In this document: in pieces, positions 8,901 to 17,621 of the stretch
Numbering within the stretch: position 1 is the stretch's first letter
Layout: every line of letters begins with the position of its first letter
Origin: Cerioporus squamosus
Lineage: Eukaryota > Basidiomycota > Agaricomycetes > Polyporales > Polyporaceae
Direction of reading: 5' to 3'
Length of the DNA stretch: 17,621 nucleotides
Assembly (NCBI GenBank): GCA_022592435.1
Contig: JABYQS010000588.1
Span: forward strand, 1 to 17,621
Position numbers and translations under genes: made by a program
Notes under the pieces: model-generated
What the model was told of the DNA's origin: nothing
The model's database searches: none
The model's input: the letters and a program-made list of their open reading frames with translations, nothing else

Positions 8901-9757
8901 TGGACTGACAGTGACACCGCCTGAGACGCTGAGCTTGTATGCCTCGTCTCGGGTGTTCAGCCCGTCAAGGGCGCGCAGCCACTGCGAACGTAAGTACTGG
9001 TACAAGCAGCTAGGTCGAGTGGAGATACATACCGGCAGAACCGGCCCCTTGCGGGAATTCGTATCGCTGGCGCCACGAAGCTCGGGAACGTTGTCGACGC
9101 CTCTGCGAAACCTCGGTGAGAGTGGGTTCATTCCCAGCGCGGTAGAACTCACAAGTGACTGTGCAAGTCAACGATTCTAAAGGACAGCAATCAGTCCCAC
9201 CGTCAACGCGAACGCACTGTGACACTTGACCTACCCAGGCGAAATCCACTGTCCCTTCGCGTCGATGCGTGTGATGTCTGCGTAACGCGCGAGTGCGTCA
9301 ACTCCGACATCACCGACGCGTTGGATGATACCGCCGTCCAGGAGGATGTCGCCACTGACGACCTCAAGACCGTCAGCTCCTCCTGTCCAGATGGTCGCGT
9401 TCTGGGTAACGAATGAGTGCTGTCCAATTGCAACGCGGGGGTACATACTGTTATGTGAGTTGCTTCCGTCCCCGGAACGAAGCGATCTGACCGCGTCCTG
9501 CTGTAGAAGCCGGGCGAAGGTCCGGGCGGCACTTCAAGCAAGCGGCACTTGCTCAGGCTCTCCTGCGCGTGCAACGGGACGTTGACCGTGCCGCTTGACG
9601 ATCCGCCGTCCAGGATAGAGACGACGCGCGCACATTGCACCGCCGCGAGCACGAAAACTGCTGATAAGAGAATCCGGGTGCGACTGTACCGCGAAATGGG
9701 TCGAACTTGTGCGGTCGTCTCTAGAGCGACCGGAGCTAGCGTCTTGTCGTGGTTCAT
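5936..9757 (-). CDS. Two-domain amidohydrolase (CE9-type), minus-strand copy
   Basis: A predicted metal-dependent hydrolase of the amidohydrolase superfamily, the kind labelled carbohydrate esterase family 9 in fungi; the substrate is unknown. I trace 17 exons (high to low): 9757-9449, 9401-9235, 9176-9153, 9102-9033, 8981-8910, 8855-8686, 8630-8608, 8554-8313, 8256-8169, 8108-7990, 7930-7777, 7720-7709, 7647-7029, 6962-6701, 6629-6403, 6340-6217, 6133-5936. All phases agree and give 959 residues. A hydrophobic segment (ILLSAVFVLAAVQ, about residues 29-41) suggests a signal anchor, hence a secretory or membrane location. Visible ligand motifs are HSH (164-166), VHTHCYE (344-350), AAFHHAHETY (369-378) and SDHP (429-432). 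The second half ends in a domain resembling a decayed repeat of the first, with GSPLG near 638-642 where HSHLG would be. Intron 9 (8109-8168) is unique to this copy and uses an AAG acceptor. The start at 9757 was chosen because it aligns with the + copy. Confidence 0.88.
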
Positions 9758-10818
9758 GGCGGAGGACAAGGTGTAAACAGTACTGGACTCTCGTGGAGCT
9801 GTGTACCCATGGATAAGCGATAAGCAGCATGCGCATCGCGTGGGCACGTAATATGCGGTTGCAGAGTGCGTGAGATGGTGTGAGCGAAAGGAAGAAAACA
9901 GTCCGCATCCCTTGTTCCCTCGATTTGCCGGGCGGCGCGCTCTCCGTCTCCTTCTGACTTCTCACATTTGTCGTGGTCCAGCATGCTCCCGTCGAGCCTA
10001 TGCCTAGAGAAACAATCACAGTAACAGTAAGGGGTAAGAATTCATACTACCAGATTCATGATCACCTGTACTCACCACTTCTGCCTTTTTGACTACTAGT
10101 ACTCAGGCTGTCAGATGTAGCGACAGGTACTCGGAACGCGGGGCGGCGGCAGTCATCCTCGAGCTCGTACTATAGACCCCACGTACGCCGCAACGCATTC
10201 CGGACCTAGTAGGCGGCAGCAACCAAGTTAGAGCGTAGCAATAAGGCAGTTAGGCTTGTATGATATCTTCGCTAGGACATGTAGAGCAGGTTGAGGGCAA
10301 GTGAGCGTCATAGAGACGAGAAGCTGGAAGGCCGCTTATATGGTGTGGTCGCGTCCTGGCGCTATGCATCGCCACGTCTTCGGAGAGGGCGTGAGCGCGT
10401 GAGCCTGAGGTGGACTGCATAGCTTGCACGTAGTGCTATCATAAGGTCAAGTTGCGCTACTCCGACTCGATACTACGCAAGCTGGGACGTCTTCCGAGGC
10501 CATCTGGGAGCTCGTACCCTCCTCCCAGCCTGTCTTCTCCTACTAACTTTTACCCTTGTCCGAGATACTTCGAAAACCCGGAGCCAATGTCGTGGCCACT
10601 GGCGCTTCATGGCACTCAAGTCTGCTGAAGAGGATAGGACCCCAGCTGACCCCAGCTCCAGTTGTGATTCGCGACGGCGACTCGAAAAGCCATATGCATA
10701 ACTAACGGTTTCACCCGGAGGAGCGCTTGCTCTCACGCCAACGCGGCCCGTTCAAGTTCTCACTGCGGAGCAGTACCACTGCACTCCTCCTGAGCTTGAA
10801 CAGCAAGCAGGCCGGCCT
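9758..10818. promoter_or_regulatory. Divergent promoter region between amidohydrolase paralogues
   Basis: These 1,061 bp separate the two start codons and must hold both promoters and 5' UTRs. I see no convincing TATA box at a normal distance from either start; a TATAT at 10337-10341 is about 480 bp from the + start. By eye, the flanks next to the two ATGs are not similar, so the inverted duplication is not evident outside the coding regions. Open frames on either strand are short and unconvincing. A short inverted repeat lies at 10750-10801. Confidence 0.45.
10750..10801. repeat. Inverted repeat just upstream of the + amidohydrolase start
   Basis: GTTCAAG at 10750-10756 is the reverse complement of CTTGAAC at 10795-10801. 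Extending to 10 bp per arm adds a single mismatch. The repeat ends 17 bp before the ATG at 10819, so in mRNA it could form a weak leader hairpin, or in DNA a bipartite protein site. No function is shown. Confidence 0.35.
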
Positions 10819-13800
10819 ATGGACAGCAAGATGCTTCCCGTAGGGACACGCGTGTGTCACGCGCATACGCAACACCAGTCGTCGGGCCTTCGAGGATATC
10901 GGGTTCTTTTCTCCATCGTCCTACTACTGGCGGCTCTTCAGGCTTCCCGTGTCATTCTCAATCACATTGGAGAGAATCCTGCCAACTCCTTTGCCCATGT
11001 CCCTCTGCACGCGTCGGACGCACTCTCCAGATGTCGCCTCCTCGAAGTGCAGCCGGGGCCTCCGCCTAACTTCCGCGCTCGTCGACGTTCCGATCGCTTT
11101 GTACCTGGAACGAGACCGACCCTTATCAAGGTGAAAGCAGGATTAGCACAGTTGACTTGTCGATCGAAGCTAACGGTTATTGACAGAACGCGACCATCTG
11201 GACTGGAGGGCGAAACGGGCTCGAAGTCGTTCGCGGAGACATTCTCCTCGATGGCGGCCTCATCAAGGAAATCGGGAACTCCGACCTTGAGAGTGAAGAT
11301 GTCGCCCACATTGATGCCCAAGGGAAATGGGTGACCCCGGGGTACGCATTCGGGCACTTTTGGACCTCTGATGTCGCTCACTCAATGGCATGTACAGCAT
11401 CGTCGATCTGCACAGTCATCTGTGCGTGCTGCACTACTTTACTCTGAGGTCGTACTCTTATGGTTACTAGCGGAGTCTATTCTATGCCCGCTCTCGACGG
11501 TACGTTTGACGGCAACTCCTGGAAAGGGCCGATCCTCCCGGTAAGTGCCCCATTACCTGCCTTTCTATGTCTCGTATTGACCCTTGGTGGGACATCGCTT
11601 GCAGTGGTTGCGCGCCCTGGACGCTCTGAATACGCACGACGATGCGTTCAGGCTCAGCTCGTCCGGCGGGGTGACGGTAAGCGGCTGTCTGATTACCATA
11701 TCCTCATTCGGTCTCACAGTTATCCGTGATAGACATCTCTGGTACTGCCTGGCTCCGCAAACGCTATCGGCGGCCAGGGAGTCGTTATCAAGCTCCGCCA
11801 TACGGAAAGCCGATCACCCACGAGCATGCTCCTGGAGAGCCCATACGAAACGAACACAACCGAGTATGATTCAAGCACCCACGTTCGCTATCGCCAAATG
11901 AAGTGAGGCCACTGCTTGTGTCAGATCGACATGGAACTGATACATAATATTCGCCTTCCGCAGACATGCGTGTGGCGAGAATCCAGGTGCGTATTCGCAG
12001 TCAAAATGTACGGCTGTTCTGAGAGACGTTGACATTTAAGACAGATAGATTCTACTCGAACACTCATATGGACACCACTTGGGCGTTCCGACAAGCGTGT
12101 GTCGCCTTGTGTGAACACGACGCGTCAGTACCTACTAACAACGGTTTCGTAGCTACGAGAAAGCTCGTCAAATCAAAGAGGCTCAAGACGACTTCTGCTC
12201 CAAAGCGAAGAGAGGCGACTGGGTGGGACTGGGACAATACCCAGAAGACCTTCAGTGGGAAGCTCTGGTCGACGTCCTGAGGGGACGTGTCAAGGTGGGC
12301 CCCGATATGAGTCAGGATATCCGCATACTTCCCGCTGACTCTGGGCTCCATAGGTCCACACGCACTGCTACGAAACAGTTGACTTGGACGATCTCGTAAG
12401 AGTGCGTGTCGCAACGAGACCTGGTGGCTTGCCGTCTGATGATCCTGCGGATAGATCTCGAACGAGTTCCGATTCTCAATCGCAGCCTTTCACCACGCGC
12501 ACGAGACGTATCTGGTTCCGGATACTCTCAAGTCAGCGTTTGGGGGGCCTCCGGCGGCGGCCCTCTTCGCCACTCACGCTCGGTACAAGCGCGAGTCATA
12601 TCGAGGGTCCGAGTTCGCTCCTCGCATCCTAGCGGAGAATGGCATACAGGTTGTCATGAAGGTGGGTTTACTGCGAATACTCTGTGTCTCTCTGGAGTCT
12701 GAACGTCATCCACTTGCAGTCAGATCACCCGGTCTTGGATTCCCGCTTCCTCGTCTACGAGGCACAGCAAGCTTTCTACTACGGCCTTCCTCACAACGTT
12801 GCGCTCGCTTCCGTGACATCCACGCCTGCTGAGCTCCTCGGACAGGATCACCGGATAGGTTATGTCAAGAAAGGTATGTTCTCTTTGCGATATGAGTAAG
12901 GTATACCTTTGGCTTACCTCCCGCTAGGATACGATGCCGGTCAGCCCCGATCATCTCTCCCTTCGCTATGCGTGTGGCACACTCAGCGTTGACCTCAACA
13001 GACATCGTGCTGTGGGACAGTCATCCTTTGGCACTCGGAGCGACGCCGCAGCAAGTATGGATCGACGGCATCCCTCAGCTCTCTCTTCCGCACACTCTAA
13101 GCAAGCCGGCATCGTTCCAGGACGTCCCGAAGGTGCCCAACTTCGATCATGAAGCGAAGGAGACGCTAGACCATGACGGTCTTCCGCCGCTCGAGCCGAG
13201 GTCCTCTCTCAACGGGACGGTTGTTTTTGCTAACGTTAGCAGTGTCTTCCTGCGCATAGCGTACGATGTGGGCGTCAGTGAGGTGGCCAGCCGGGGAGAT
13301 GAGGCGCTATGGGTAGTCGTGCGTAGCGGCAAGCTTGTCTGCGCCTCCGAGCTCGCCACCGACTGTGTTCAGTCTGCACTTCACCGACGCGATGAGCCTG
13401 CGACGCTGATCGACCTCGAGGGCGGCTCCATCTCTCCTGGGTTGACTACATTCGGCTCGGATCTGGGTCTCGGCGAAATCATGAGCGAGGCGTCGACGCA
13501 AGACGGTGTCGCGCCAGACGGGCTCTTGTCGGGTGCACCAGGGCTCGCTGGGGGAAGCGGCGCACTGATCCGAGCGGAGGATGGGCTAGTCTTCAACACG
13601 CGACATGCGCTGTACGTCAAAGGATCTTACCTGTGCACTTACTCAGAACTAACGCCAAGCATGACAGGGTGACGTACCGATCAGGAGTATCTTCTGGGAT
13701 TGTTGCACCCACGAGCGGCGGCTTCCTGGCCGGCCTCAACGCCGCCTTCTCCACTGGATCTAAGCACAAGCTCGAGCACGGCGCCATAGTCCAGTCCGCG

Positions 13801-14659
13801 GGTGCCGTGCATGTATCCATCCATTCTTCGGGGAAGCCTAGCGTAAGCACCAAGATCGCGGTGCTGCGGCGTCTTCTATTGGAGCCAACGTCAGGAGAAC
13901 TTGGGACTTGGTTTGACAAGATCCGGAAGGTCAGTTCATCGCGACTCGTGTGGCTCGAACATGAATCTGACATGTCATGCCAGGGAGTGGCGCCGTTGGT
14001 GATTGACGTCGACAGCGCGGACATTATGGCTACACTCATTTCCCTCAAGTCCGGAGTCGAGCACCACCTTGGGCTCAACGCGCCGCTAAGGTTCACATTC
14101 ACGAGCGGCGGCGAAGCGCACCTCCTCGCGAAAGAGCTTGGGCAAGCAGGCATTGGCGTAGTTCTTACACACCCGAGACCGTTCCCTAAGACATGGGAGA
14201 TGCGTCGTATGTGAGTGGTGTCGCTCTAGGTAGTAGGCCGTCTCAAACAGAGCTGACGGAAAGCCCTAGACTTCCTGGCCCGCCATTGTCGGAAAAGAGT
14301 CAGATCGTCACCTTGATAGAACACAACGTTACGGTGGCTTTGGGTGTGGATCTTCCTGACAAGGCACGCAATACACGATTCGACGTTGCTTGGGTAGGTC
14401 TTATCCCGTGCCACTATCTATGCGAAGACGTGACGGGCTGACTCGGGAACCCGGGATATAGGCCGCGCTCGAGTCTGGGGGCATCATTTCGAGAGCACAT
14501 GCAATTGCGCTTGCTTCGACCAATGTTGAGAGGCTCCTTGGAATTGAGCGGTCCGAGGGCGAGGTAGAGCTTGTCGCGACGCGTGGGGGCGACCTGTTGG
14601 AATATGGTAAGGTTGTTGGGGTGATCTCGCCTCTGCGGGGTACGGTGGATGTTTTGTGA
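10819..14659 (+). CDS. Two-domain amidohydrolase (CE9-type), plus-strand copy
   Basis: Paralogue of the 5936-9757 gene with the same predicted hydrolase role. I trace 18 exons: 10819-11130, 11187-11341, 11398-11421, 11471-11540, 11605-11676, 11733-11902, 11964-11986, 12045-12096, 12153-12294, 12354-12401, 12455-12661, 12720-12873, 12928-12939, 13002-13611, 13668-13929, 13984-14210, 14270-14393, 14462-14659. All phases close, giving 953 residues without internal stops. The N-terminal anchor is VLFSIVLLLAALQ (about residues 29-41). Ligand motifs are HSH (161-163), VHTHCYE (341-347), AAFHHAHETY (366-375) and SDHP (426-429). The second half carries GSDLG where the first has HSHLG. Compared with the minus copy it has two extra introns (12097-12152 and 12295-12353), lacks one, and changes HLGVD to HLGVY and NSRKGP to NSWKGP close to the first metal motif. 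Many exon lengths are identical in both copies. The ATG is the first in frame before the anchor. Confidence 0.9.
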
Positions 14660-14917
14660 GGGGTCAAGCTCACGATACGCTCTGCTTTCCTTGTTGCGCA
14701 GTCCTACGGACTCGAGTCGGCACTTCCGAGATCGACGCGCTCTGCTCTTTCGCTCGCGCGCATCACGTGAGCGCGCTCGTTAACGCCTACCGCGATAAGT
14801 GTTCGCGACATGCCAGTACAATGCCAGTAAAGCTTGTCTTTGTACCTCGCTCGACCTTATCGACAGTCGCATTCGTTCCCTGCTTGATCCTGACTGAGAC
14901 TGCACACACCGATATCT
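14660..14917. other. Short spacer upstream of the BTB gene
   Basis: These 258 bp hold the 3' UTR of the amidohydrolase and the promoter of the BTB gene on the same strand. The stretch just before the ATG at 14918 is pyrimidine-rich, as is common in fungal 5' UTRs. I see no TATA box. Confidence 0.35.
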
Positions 14918-16096
14918 ATGGTCGACCAGGACGCTATCCTGGAGCCTCATCCTCAGCTCTACATCGCCGACGGGGATGTCGTGCTCGCAGTCAAGCAGTC
15001 TTCGCCACACGAAGACGGGCGGACGCGATATCAAGTCTTCCGGGTTCACAAGGCCTTGCTTCGTCTCCACTCCCCTGTCTTTGCGAACATGTTCTCGGAC
15101 GCGACGCCCGCTCAAACTCATGACAACGCGCCTTTGGTGGATATGGTGGGCGATGAGGCCGCAGCATTTGCATCGCTGCTGATGTGGATTTACTTCCCTT
15201 CGTGAGTGCTTACTGCTGGAACGAGTTGCGCTTTGCCTTGTTCAATCGAAGGCGCAATAGCGAAGTAGACATGCAAAGGTGGAACCCAGACACCCCCATC
15301 ATCGTCGCGCCCATTGTCCGACTCGCGACCAAGTACCTTATCGATCCCCTACGCAACCACCTCGTCAAGAAAGTCGTTGCAGACTGGCCGTGCACCTTAC
15401 AAGAATGGGATCGCCAGGAAGCGGAGATTAATGCGATGACAAACCCGTCGGCGACATCAGGCAAGGACCGTCGCAAGTTCTCCCGTTCCGTACCCGAACC
15501 AGTCGCTGCTATTGCGTTCGCCATAGAGTTCGGCTGCACCGAAATCCTCCCCGCAGCATTTTATACTCTGTCTCGCATAAGCATCGTCATGGACTGGGAT
15601 CGCACCAAACCTCCTGGGTACAGTTCATCTCGTTTAGCTCGCTGGTCGATGCTGGACAGCCCTCACTTCATCCGCTACCTACGGGGTTGTCACGCCCTGG
15701 ATCACTATTTTCGTAGCAAGCAAGAATGGCAGCAGCGCATCATCATCTACGATATCGTGGGCAGCTGTGCACGAAATGCTGTGTTCTCTGAAGACGAAGA
15801 CGACTCGGAGGAAGACGAACCGGACACTTCTTGTCGAGACTACCTCACCTACTTGTTTTTCTGCCATATGGGACCCCAAATCTGAGGCCAGCCAGCTCCG
15901 TGACCCACTCCGGTCATTGAAGGACTTCGCCGAGCCCCAGCACTTTCCTAGCGCCATCAAGAAGTGCCCGGATGGCCTCTGTCGGCTTTGCCAGGACAAG
16001 CTGTCCCGTTGGATGTTCGCAGAACGGAAGCGAGTATGGGATGGGTTGGTCAGGGACTTCGAACTCGATAGATTGTGTCAACCGAGTAGCCATTGA
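14918..16096 (+). CDS. BTB/POZ domain protein, with apparent frameshift near the C-terminus
   Basis: A basidiomycete-type BTB/POZ protein, a likely protein-protein interaction or adaptor module; its partner is unknown. Exon 1 (14918-15201) carries the BTB start: DGDVVLAVK, FRVHKALLRLHSPVFANMF, then a Cul3-BTB-like helix ending LLMWIYFPS. A 50-nt intron (15202-15251, AAG acceptor) joins to exon 2, which continues PDTPIIVAPIVRLATKYLID. A long helical region follows, then an acidic stretch (EDEDDSEEDEPD). After SCRDYLTYLF at about 15860 the coding signal jumps from one frame (stop at 15883-15885) to another that reads WDPKSEASQLRDPLRSLKDF, later CRLCQDKLSRWMFAERKRVW, and stops at 16094-16096. 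The switch falls in TTTTT at 15856-15860; one T fewer joins the frames smoothly. An intron cannot be placed to explain it. It is an assembly indel or a recent lesion. The Cys-x2-Cys pair near the end is typical of such tails. Confidence 0.75.
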
Positions 16097-17100
16097 ATCT
16101 TGGATAGGTGAGTTTTATCCCGTCGTGCTGGCATACTGAACTTGCTGACGACAACTTCGTGCAGGAAGTACCAAATCTGTATTCCCTGTATCGCTCGATT
16201 CTCGTCCATGATATTTCTTTGTCTGGCTGTCGCAGTCCGCAGGGTCTGCCTCTCTTGCTCGTGCCGGACGCCGGGGGGCGCACGTTCCCGCGGAGCCAAA
16301 TAGCTCCGCATTTTGCCAATGGAACACCCCATTCATCTCGGTCCTCGTGTCCTTCCTCCGTTCTAGCGTCTCCCTTGCCGCCGCACATGTCTCTGATGCT
16401 GTCACTGTCTGATTACTCCCGTTAAGCATCGGTCGCATGGGCTCGTCCATCCGGTCTTCCGCTAGCTAACGCTCTGAAAGCAGTGTCCAGGGCATTGGCG
16501 CAGCCTTGATCAACTTCTGCTAGAAGCTTCCGAAGCACTCTCTTCACTCGTTCACCTCCCGATAGGATCCCATGATCGACACATGAATGGTGAACTTACT
16601 TCAAGGTAGTCCCGGACTCCCGGCGGTCAAATGACCAATACGGTGAGCGGTACGGTCATCGTGGTAAGTTGTGTGTCACCGCAAAGGACGCCCCGCTGAC
16701 ACGTACCACGCCTGTAGCGCATTCTCCCCTCCTCCCGCCGCACGAGTTTGCGCGCGTCTTAGCTATCAATTGTGCACAAATCCCAATTGTGGCCCGCACG
16801 ACCCAACTTCAGCGTGGATATCCGTGACTATCCTCTCTATATCGGTGAGCTTATTCACGATGCACTGGCAGCCAAACCACACTGACGTGCCGCTGTTCCG
16901 AGAGCCGGTTTGGGCACGGCGACACAGCTTGGTTACGGTCCAGGTCGAGCTCCGCTCCAGATGCATGCGCAAAGGCCATGCCCATGCCCAGACGTACTTG
17001 TGCTATGGGTCGGTATAAGTACGCGTCGCTGGCACTCGCTCTGCAACGCCAAAGACTATCTGCCGTCTTGCCTACTAGTCGATTGCAGTTCTCTCCCCCT
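16097..17100. other. Featureless downstream segment
   Basis: No supported gene. The 115-codon frame at 16671-17018 (+) has scattered Cys but no recognisable domain and poor coding character. No tRNA, transposon terminal repeat or promoter is visible. It may hold the BTB gene's 3' UTR and decayed sequence. Confidence 0.4.
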
Positions 17101-17331
17101 TTCCACTGCCTACGTTGCAATGAATCAGGTTGGCTTGCCGTCATGTGCCACGCCATGCGCGCGACTGACATATGCCTTAGCCTTTGACTACCACGCCTTC
17201 GCGTCCCCGCCGAACGTGCCTGCAGATTTTGTAAGGTCGGTCGCTGTGTCGCCGGTAACATAGGATGTTATTCTCACGTCGCGCAGGCATACCTCCGCGT
17301 TCTCCTGGACGATGAGCTCTGGTGCAGATGA
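17101..17331 (+). pseudogene. Cys-rich, stop-interrupted reading frame (possible decayed zinc-binding gene)
   Basis: One frame reads FHCLRCNESGWLAVMCHAM and, after an in-frame TGA at 17185-17187, continues in the same frame with RACRFCKVGRCVAG, NIGCYSH and AYLRVLLDDELWCR before a TGA at 17329-17331. The spaced Cys and His residues (C-x2-C, C, C-x2-C-x4-C, C-x2-H) look like a zinc-binding array. No GT-AG intron of sensible size removes the first stop. A good acceptor (TTGCAG) ends at about 17088, so an upstream exon is possible. A competing gene model lies on the other strand at 17177-17522, and both cannot be fully right. I do not recognise the family. Confidence 0.3.
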
Positions 17332-17522
17332 TGTATCAGCAGCTCGCCCTCGAGCTTGTAGGTCGGATCATTCTCTTTAAGGCGCCGCGCTAACCTACGC
17401 ATAGCTGTCTCGCGCCGCAATGCTCGCGCCGCGCCTTCCCACCCCTGGCTATGTTCATCCAGGTTCTCCGTGGCAACCCGTGTCTCCATGGACTCTCCTT
17501 CGACGCTCTCCTCTCCCTTCAT
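17177..17522 (-). CDS. Hypothetical small charged protein (tentative two-exon model)
   Basis: Unrecognised. An ATG at 17522 opens 82 codons of charged, helix-prone sequence (WEGAARALRRETAMRRLARR, then LKENDPTYKLEGELLIHHL), stopping at 17274-17276. Alternatively, a GTATGC donor after 17293 and a CAG acceptor before 17219 would splice out 73 nt and end at a TAA at 17177-17179, giving 90 residues with a basic tail. Both phases close. It could be the 3' part of a longer gene that starts outside the window, because the end of the window is only 99 bp away. It conflicts with the Cys-rich frame on the opposite strand. Confidence 0.25.
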
Positions 17523-17621
17523 CCACCAACCGCTTGCAAGTCGACCGCAGCCCCAGGATGTCGCGGAGCCCTTGACGCGCTCATCGCTGGGATGGCAACG
17601 TTGCCATCACACCTGAAAACT

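Noticed and set aside
16671..17018. 115-codon plus-strand frame with several Cys (LCTNPNCG, RCMRKGHAHAQ)
   Set aside because: Frame and phase do not join to the Cys-rich frame at 17101 through the available splice sites, and the composition looks random.
1..17621. Transposons, CRISPR arrays, secondary-metabolite or defence clusters
   Set aside because: No transposase or reverse transcriptase motifs, long terminal repeats or regularly spaced repeats were seen, and the genes do not form a known biosynthetic cluster.

Overview
The window looks like nuclear DNA of a filamentous basidiomycete (Agaricomycetes, perhaps Polyporales). This is an inference. It rests on many short GT-AG introns (about 41-83 nt, a few longer), tRNA-Glu genes with eukaryotic internal promoters and oligo-T terminators, a fungal-style BTB/POZ gene, and a pair of long two-domain amidohydrolases of the type labelled 'carbohydrate esterase family 9' in basidiomycete genomes. 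Exon structures were assembled by hand from splice signals, reading phase and agreement between paralogues.

Layout. 1-1124: no convincing gene. 1216-2066 (+) and 3014-3585 (+): two small paralogous proteins sharing a GxGxNIRGxxMDxVDSxT motif. A tRNA-Glu(CTC) gene lies between them (2546-2616, +) and an almost identical copy lies beyond the second in opposite orientation (3807-3877, -). 4077-about 5164 (+): a nuclear, probably INO80-complex-subunit-F-like protein with Pro/His- and Arg-Gly-rich tails and an apparent frameshift in a C run. 5165-5935: no gene seen.

5936-9757 (-) and 10819-14659 (+) form the core of the window. They are two complete, divergently oriented paralogues of about 959 and 953 residues, separated by 1,061 bp. 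Each has an N-terminal hydrophobic anchor, a first amidohydrolase domain with all metal-ligand motifs visible, and a second domain that looks like a decayed repeat of the first (HSHLG becomes GSPLG or GSDLG). Fifteen introns are shared; two are private to the + copy and one to the - copy.

14918-16096 (+): a BTB/POZ protein with an apparent one-base frameshift in a T run. 16097-17621: mostly featureless, with a Cys-rich, stop-interrupted reading frame at 17101-17331 (+) and a competing short gene model on the other strand.

The genes do not form a pathway or cluster that I can recognise. The most informative signals are the inverted amidohydrolase duplication with its internal domain decay and intron turnover, and the small NIRG-motif paralogue pair interleaved with an inverted tRNA-Glu pair. 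Two isolated homopolymer frameshifts in otherwise good genes suggest uncorrected assembly indels.
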